From contig JAVMKO010000022.1 in assembly GCA_032164245.1 (NCBI GenBank), forward strand, positions 9,547,845 to 9,611,844: a stretch of DNA of 64,000 bases. The letters are read 5' to 3'. This DNA is from Sternotherus odoratus. Taxonomy: Eukaryota; Chordata; Testudines; Kinosternidae. This document shows positions 57,390 to 64,000 of the stretch, in pieces (position 1 is the first letter of the stretch; each line of letters begins with the position of its first letter). The position numbers and the translations under genes are program-made. Below the pieces are notes generated by a model, which saw only the letters and a list, made by a program, of their open reading frames with translations, was not told the DNA's origin and did no database searches.

Positions 57390-59788
57390 GTATGTTCAGC
57401 TGGCGCTGTTTGTTTTCCTACTTGCTGTGTGTGTGTGTTTGTTTTTCATCTCCCCCACTCCGCAGTCTCCTGCATGTTCTGAGCCAGGTGGTGTCTGGAC
57501 ACTGGTGGGAAAGGGGGACAAGGCAGAAGGAAGGGTACAGATTGTGTGGGGGTTGTGGCTAAGCATAGGGGGGTAACAGAACTACTGGGGGCTGTGGGAG
57601 TTAGGGGGTCTACCCCCAGTTCTTACTAGTCCTCTTAATGCCTCCACACCTGACTCTATGCAGACCTCACACTTTTATTCCTCATTCCCCCCTCCCTTTT
57701 ATTTCACTGCCTGGGAGGAGTTCAGGGGTGACCTGGCTGATGTTCCTTCTCTTGTGCCTTGAAGCCTGGCACAACTATTGGAAGGAGTGGAGCCCCTCCA
57801 TAGTGCAGCTACTGATAGCATCTGCTGTCTGGCAAGCCCTTTGAGGAAGCTGCGGACCTAACCCTGATCTCCATGACCTCCCTTCTGCCTCCCATTCGTG
57901 CTACTGGGGACCTCCAGGAAGGGGATAGAAAAGGGTCCTTGTAAAGCTCCCCTCTGCAGGTAGCAGGGCAAACACCTGCCCCACTCCTCTAGACAGGTGT
58001 GATGTATTTGGGAAGCCAGGATGAGTGGGAGTCTTCCCCAGAGTCAGGTGCATGTTCTGACATTCTCTTTGTTGTCCCTCACAGCGATGAGACACAATCT
58101 ACCAGCTGGGTGCACCCAGGCACTGGGTCCCCCATCCAGAGTGGGCACTTTGCCAGCACAGGTAAGGAACAAGCCTGCTAAAACTGCCAATGGCTGACTG
58201 TGTCCTCATGACTGCAGCTGCTCCCCGGTCACATGTTTCCCCTTCCCCCTCTGCACAGTTAATAGAACATTCTGCAGCTGACAGTGTTAGACTATCCCCT
58301 CTAGAGCTACCTTGTAAGCAATCCAGGGGTGAAGGGGTTAATACACTTTGCTCCTTACGCCAGTGCTATCAACCTCTTCAAAGAGCCCATGTGAATTGTC
58401 AGCTAGTTTTAGCCCTAAAACTGCTGAAAAGGGGGTTTGATTCCTTCTGTTGTTGGGAACACAGACCTGTGTGAGGGAGCCAGAGAGCAAAACTGGCTAG
58501 AAACAAGAGTTCAGCCAAGCTGAGTGAAATACTGGAAATCATCTTACAGCCTTGGGGGTGAAAACTAAACTAGTTGAACAAACTGTTCCCCTTCCAAAGG
58601 TCTGCAGCGTTCTGCTGTAATTCTGGGACACTCAATTTGCCTCTGCACAAACCCACAGGGTTTCAGAAGGGGAGTGGGTGGGCTGTGGTGTACTGAGGAC
58701 TGAGTTGCAAGTTCTCTTTGAATGTGGGGAGTGGGGGCAAGGGCTCCCTGGTTGCATGCTAGGGGGCTCTGCAGTGAAGCTTGGGAGCAGGTGTCCGTTT
58801 GCAGCCAGTAAGGTGGAAGTCAGTTGGGCCTTTCTGTTTTAGGGTGCAGCCTGCTTTGTGTCTCTCTGGTTTGGGGTTCTCATATAAGTTCTGTTAAATT
58901 ACAACCTTCTGGCAAGAGTATTTATTTGTTTTTATGTAACTTCACAGGCTAGCACACACAGGGAACATAACTGGGCCTGACTTGAAAGGCCTGTAAGGAG
59001 CCTAATTTCCAGAGACAGGATGCTCAGCACTGTCTGGAAATTGGCTCTTTTTACGGGGTCTCTAGTTTGAGGGCAGGGTCCCGAACCACTAGGCCTGTGG
59101 AAACACTGTGAGCGAATGTACAAGTGAGCTGGTGGGGTCCCGGACTCTAGTTCTGTACTGCTGGCCTCTTTGCTCTGCAGCAGACCTTTGTAAAAATGTA
59201 GGGGAAGGGCTAAAAAACAACGTGGGTTGTAATTTCTAACTCGGCATGGGTTGGGAGGGAGGGTGTCAAGGTGGGTCACTTTCAGCTGAAATTTCCTGAG
59301 ATGCAGCATTCCAGGTGCATAGCAATTGGCTTGTAACTCGGGAACAGCCAGAGTTGTCAGACTGGAACTGACTTCCGGTACCCCACCTTCTGCCTCCCTA
59401 GAACTAGCTTATTCCCTGTCTGGTCCCTCCTCTTTCACAACCGTGACCAGTGATGGCTGGGAGACTGGAAAGATTACACCTAACTGCGCAATACTGTCTC
59501 ATGTGAGGGAAACTCCTCTGAGCTTAGCTGTCAATCGGTTTCTGCCCCAAAGGCTGGTATCCTGGAATAATTTTGAGCCTGCCTAATGCAACTGCAGAAT
59601 ATACTCTTATTCAAATGAGTGCCTTCTTGAAAGGTAACAAGCTAAAAATTGCATCCACAATATCCTGCAACAGGGAGTTCCACTTTTGAACAGATGAATG
59701 ACGTCTGCTTTTGCTGTTGTATCTTTTCAGACTTGCCCAAAGGCTGGGAGATGGGCACCACATGCCAGGGAGCCATATATTTTATCAA
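57307..59788 (+). CDS. PLEKHA6: PLEKHA6 5' end, WW-domain-coding exons (partial)
   Basis: Three exons (57307-57389, 58085-58161, 59731-59788) join in frame to give 72 codons plus two bases. Their product begins MADDIDWLDLPGRWTYGV and reads GRVFFIN, DETQSTSWVHPGTG, then DLPKGWEMG and AIYFIN: one WW domain and the start of a second. This arrangement is that of the WW-PLEKHA family (A5, A6, A7), adaptors that bind PDZD11 and membranes at junctions and Golgi through WW and PH domains. Sequence alone does not exclude A5 or A7; position next to PPP1R15B and PIK3C2B points to PLEKHA6. The rest of WW2, the PH domain and coiled coils lie beyond the window. Confidence 0.88.
57390..58084 (+). other. PLEKHA6: PLEKHA6 intron 1 (of coding part)
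   Basis: An intron of 695 nt with a GT-rich start and no recognised repeat. Confidence 0.7.
58085..58161 (+). CDS. PLEKHA6: PLEKHA6 second coding exon
   Basis: It completes Asn, then reads DETQSTSWVHPGTGSP to HFAST plus G. STSWVHP carries the second Trp region and the Pro of WW1. The acceptor is cctcacag and the donor is gtaagg. Confidence 0.88.
58162..59730 (+). other. PLEKHA6: PLEKHA6 intron 2 (of coding part)
   Basis: About 1.6 kb with no recognised repeat, RNA or exon. Confidence 0.6.
59731..59788 (+). CDS. PLEKHA6: PLEKHA6 third coding exon, start of WW2
   Basis: It encodes DLPKGWEMGTTCQGAIYFI plus AA. GW is the first WW signature Trp, and AIYFIN is the strand-2 motif. The acceptor is atcttttcag and the donor is gtaagt. 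It ends in phase 2, so the next exon should start with C or T to give Asn. Confidence 0.87.
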
Positions 59789-62700
59789 GTAAGTGGGAAG
59801 ATTTTTGTTGTTTTTTTCTGTTGTTTGCTGACTCTAGGAGTTATTTGCTCTCTTCCTTCTCGTCCTCCCCACCCTGCAAACGCCTTTAACTGTTTTCTGG
59901 GCTGGGGGAGTGGGTATTAACTGGGAGGACAGAACTACTGGGTAATTACTGCCCTGGCTGAAAATGTTGGACGGGCAGGTGGGGCTGACATATCAAATGC
60001 AATCTCATCGTGCACTGTATGCAGCTATGCCGTGGGTAGGATTGCTTCCGACGCCGATGTGTTGGTGGGGCTGTGGAGTTGGGTGAACCGCGGCTAGCTT
60101 CAGACCCGGCATTGCTCTGGCAGCACTGTCAGTTGCACCTGCCCTCAGTGGGACTAAAGGTAGCAGCCAAAGCCCTATCTATAGCAGAGCTACCGATGTT
60201 GCTACAAGCAGTGGAAGGGAACCTGTGTTAGCACTGTCGGAAACTAGGCAGAGGCTTGCTATCAGCTTGTCCTTCTAAACCCAGACAATGCCTTTCAGAG
60301 GCCTAAGTGACCTGCTGCGGTGAGCAAAACCCTCCCATCATGCTTAGGGGTTGCATCTCTCTTAAACAGGAGCGTTGCTGGAGCCAGGACTCCTGCCAGT
60401 TGTTGAGGAGCGATGGGGCTTGGCCCTTGTCCAGTTGGGCACTGCCCAGACCCTGGTGTGATCTTTTCAGTCGCTAATACTGGCTGTGGTCCAAGTGGCT
60501 AATTCCAACCTGTCTCCCTCCGATCAGGTCCCACCCACTCACTACTTTGGCTGGGCTCCAACTTGCTGCGTGGATGATGGGATCTATAGACGAGGCCTGC
60601 TGGAATTGGCATTGTCTTGGGTTTTTTCTTCCCCGGTGCAAACTCCTCCCACGCCACCCACCAAATCCACATAGAGGGTAAATTGGCGTAGCTCCATTGA
60701 CTTCAACAGAGCTACACTGATAGCAGCTGAGGATCTGTGCTAAAGTTTCTATAGCCTGCCCTGCCATAGGCTGAGTTTACTTCTGGCAGGTGGGGTGACT
60801 CGGGTCATAGGCTCTGCAACTGGGCACATTCATGGATAGCGGAATTTCCCTGCCAGCTCCCTGCTCACATGCCATCCTTTCCCCCAACTAGGATCCCCAC
60901 TTCTGGAGAGGCTGCATCAGATGCAGACACCCCCTGCTGCCCCTCTGTCCAGGGGGCAGGGCTGGTGCAGCACTGGCGTTGATCTTAGATACACAAGCTG
61001 TAAGGTTCCCCATTGGGTCACTCCAGCATCTGCCGAGAGAGTGTCAGGAGGAAGTGGGGAGCCGTGTACTGAGGAGAGACCCCTGTGCCACTTGTATTTC
61101 CAATGCAAACGCTTCTAGAAGGGACTTCAAAGGGCTCTGGAACATCACAGGCAAAACCCACCAACCCAGCCCATCCTCTACCCAGCACTACTGGCGTGAG
61201 AATTGGCTCTTCCCTCTGGGAAAAGCCTTGCTGTGAAAGAACTTTCTCTAGCCTTTTTGGATCCTCCTAGAGAACCGACCCCAGAACACTGTCTCTGCTG
61301 CAGTGGGGTTTTAAACCAAACCCTGGACAGGCTCTCCAGTTCTATGGGCCGGACCCTCAGCCCATGGACACCATTGTTAATTATTTGTACTGCTGCAGGC
61401 CCCAGGCCCCCTGGTGCCAGGTGCTGTGTAAACCCAGAGCAAAAGGATGGTCCTGCCCAAAAGCTTGCACCCTAGTAAATCAACCCCTTTGATTTCCACC
61501 AGCTAAGGATCTGGCCTGACTGTAGCCTTCCTAGAACCCTGTTGACTTCTTCCCTGTTGCGTTCTATAGGACTTTTCCCACTGCGATTTTGGGGGGGGGG
61601 GGAGGGAGGTGAGGGATGGTGCTTTCTCTCTCACTTCCTGCCTTAAACTGGGGCCATCTCGTCTGTGACTCCGCAGTGGGCTGCTGCAGAAAAGATGCTG
61701 ATGCCCCAGATGGGCAGATTAGGGCTCCAGGGGCACTTGGTTCAGCCTTCCTTTCTGCCAAGGCACGGAGCAGAGTTCCAGCTTCCTGCGTGGCCGGTGT
61801 TTCAGAGGAGATCTCTCCACCGTGGTCTTATCTGCTCTGCAGAGTGGCCTCAGAGCGTCCAGACACCACAGCACCGGCTGCAGTAAATACCTCGAGAGAT
61901 CAAAAATCCTAAGGTGGCTGAGCAGCCTAGGGGTCCTCCTCTCTCTGGGTAAGGGCTGTCTTCTGGGACTTGCTTGTGCAGCCGGGCCCTGAGCCTTGAC
62001 TGGGCTCCTAGGAGCTACCAAATAAGGTGGCACTTCCAATAAGCAGAGGGTTTGCCCAGGTACCTTGGCTAGAGCTTCCTCCAGTGCCAACCCTCCTGTC
62101 TGTTGTTCTCTGTGCAGTTCTGTTTGCCTGCTGCTCTCCACACTAGCTGTATATTTCCTACAATGCAAGGTGCTGGTGGTGTGGCCGCATTTCCAACAGC
62201 TTCCCACGAGGTGGAGCCAAAGTGTGCAGGAAATGCACAACGGGCAGCTTTAGTGGTCTGGTGTGGTGTGTGTGTGTGCGCGCCCCTTCACATTTCCACA
62301 CACGTGAGGAGCAACCCTCCATAGGAAAATGCGTGGTGGGCGGAATCATGGTTGCGTGTCCTTTGGTTCCAGAGTGTGGTACAGGGGGAGAGGGTGGTAA
62401 GAGAACACGGCTTAGCACTGGGGCTCCTATATTGGTCCTCCGTAGCCACCATTTTAGGGTGACTGGCTCTGTGAAATCGCTCCCTGCCCTCTCCGATCTA
62501 GCCCCTGGGTCAGCCTGGCCCTCTGGGGAGGAAGGGAGCGTTGGCCTTTGCCGTCTGTGCTTGCTAGGGCCTTGGACTCCTCCCCGGGATGGAGGCGGCG
62601 GGGGGGAAACATTTTCCCCACTCCCTACCTTCCCTTGCTCTCCATCTGAATTGTGCTCCCCCAAAGAAGGGCCCTTTTGTACCCAGAGCAGGCAGCAGGG

Positions 62701-64000
62701 GCTCTAGAACTGGTCTGTGAGCCGGGGCTTCTGCCACTGTGGTGAGGGGCAAGGGATTCAAACAGCCCCTGGCTGGAGGCTGACTCTCATCAGGACTGTG
62801 CCAAGCCCCCTGCCCCTCCAGCCCCAGGTGCCAATTCAGGGGTGCTCATGAGGGTCCCCTGGTCCGTTGGGCTAGCCTATCCCTTTTCCTCTTCTGCACT
62901 TGGCTGTGATGTAACTTTCACCTCCCTAGGGACAGCCTGCCTCGCCAATTGCTTTTTCCCTTGATGCTCTCCTAGGGCTGGCTTTGGGCCCCAAGAAATG
63001 CTTGGGGCTGGGTGGGGAGCAGGGCTTTTTGGTAGTGGGGAAGAGGGCTGCAGGGCCCGGCCAAACTTATAGTGGGGCTATGGGGCCTGTTGTCAGAGAT
63101 CAGCAATGGGTGAGCTGGATGGAGGGGGAAGAGAGGCAGATGAAACTGGGAAGGGCCAGAGAAAGAGATGCCCTACACATGGCATGAGCCTTTCATCCGG
63201 GGACAACAGAGAGCCAGCTGAGCCCTAGTCTAAAATTACCTAGCTGTGTTTGAAGCTTCAGGGCCGTGCTGTCTACACAGCTGGTCTGGCGCGCTAGCTC
63301 TAGTCTGTGGCCTCGCGCTGGAAGGCCCAGACATACCCCAGAATGGCGTGATCTTAAAGCAGCGGGCCCAGCACCTGCGGAGCTCTTCATTAGCAGGGCT
63401 GTTGGTCCAAGGTCACCTTAGCCCTTGCCAGCCTGGCAGGGAGAAGGTTAACCTGGGTCCTCAGCCTGGGGTTTGGAGATGTGGGGCAGGGAATTCAGTG
63501 AAAGCCAATCCCCTCTCAGCCCCTAAAGCTTCAGGCTAACCCGGATTAGAGGATCAAGGGTGTTTTTCTTTTCAGAGGACCTGTGACCCTCCCCCACCCT
63601 GTGCCAGCTACATTTCTGGCTTGGCTCTGCCAGGGTTCCCTGCCCTGCTGCAGTGAGGAATAGCCTCTCTTTCTCCCCCCACCCTCTTTGCATGGTGACC
63701 TCTCTTAGGGTTGTGGTCCCCGGCAGGGCAGGGAGAACCGGGGCAGTGTTGTGGGCCGGGCCCCTGCACCAGCAAGGGTCCCTCTTGATTTAAGAACTCT
63801 GCCCGTTGCTCTGAAAATCTCCGGCTCTGAAGTGAATCTCTGAGCACCCAGGATCATGGTGTCTCGTCCCCCTGCTCAGCAAAGTACTGTGAGGTTCTTC
63901 TTGCTCAAACAGGACAACAATGAACAGCTGTAGCCAGACAGTCTGGTTAATCAGTGTCCTAAAGAGGCCTGGGCCCATTCAGGGTTGTGCTGAAAGTCCG
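59789..64000 (+). other. PLEKHA6: PLEKHA6 intron 3, running off the window
   Basis: No exon that would complete WW2 was found to the end of the window, so this is at least 4.2 kb of intron. Worn repeat pieces are likely at about 60683-60745 (an inverted pair around gtagctccattgacttcaac) and 61378-61480 (aattatttgtactgctgcag, then ggtgctgtgtaaacccag). A short GT run is at 62261-62280. Confidence 0.55.

Overview
The window is vertebrate nuclear DNA. Coding is carried by short GT-AG exons separated by introns and long repeat-rich spacers. The repeats are CR1-type LINE ends, MIR-like SINE pieces, many short inverted-repeat DNA transposons with 8-bp target duplications, and a 5S-rRNA-derived SINE. 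This mixture and the moderate GC content suggest a non-avian sauropsid, most likely a turtle. That assignment is inference from repeat style, not from a species-specific marker.

Three protein-coding genes lie on the + strand in the order PIK3C2B - PPP1R15B - PLEKHA6. As I recall it, this is the same order and relative orientation as human 1q32.1. From 1 to about 25.6 kb is the 3' two-thirds of PIK3C2B: 25 coding exons, 1112 codons plus stop, in one continuous frame. They cover the end of the region after the Ras-binding domain, the PI3K-type C2 domain, the helical domain, the complete lipid kinase domain, the PX domain and the terminal C2 domain, followed by about 2 kb of 3' UTR. From 25.6 to 34.9 kb is a spacer holding two copies of a retroviral-type LTR about 4.4 kb apart, a small decayed ORF block interrupted by a DNA transposon, and a long AT-rich tract.

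From about 34.9 to 47.2 kb is PPP1R15B. It has a CpG-rich promoter, two upstream ORFs, a long first coding exon, a 6.1-kb intron with several transposons (including the 5S-derived SINE), and a short second exon with most of the PP1/eIF2-alpha-binding module. The 3' UTR appears to contain a decayed fragment of the 3' end of 18S rRNA followed by GC-rich sequence that may be ITS1. From 47.2 to 57.3 kb is a spacer with further transposons. The 5' end of PLEKHA6 then begins: three coding exons encode one WW domain and the start of a second. The rest of that gene lies beyond the window.

The genes do not form an operon. PIK3C2B makes PI3P and PI(3,4)P2 on endosomes, PPP1R15B is the constitutive regulatory subunit that directs PP1 to phosphorylated eIF2-alpha, and PLEKHA6 is a WW/PH adaptor of cell junctions and membrane trafficking. 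The most unusual signals are the rDNA fragment in the PPP1R15B 3' UTR, the 5S-derived SINE with a perfect 16-bp target duplication, and a hAT-type element that ends 26 nt before the PPP1R15B exon-2 acceptor.
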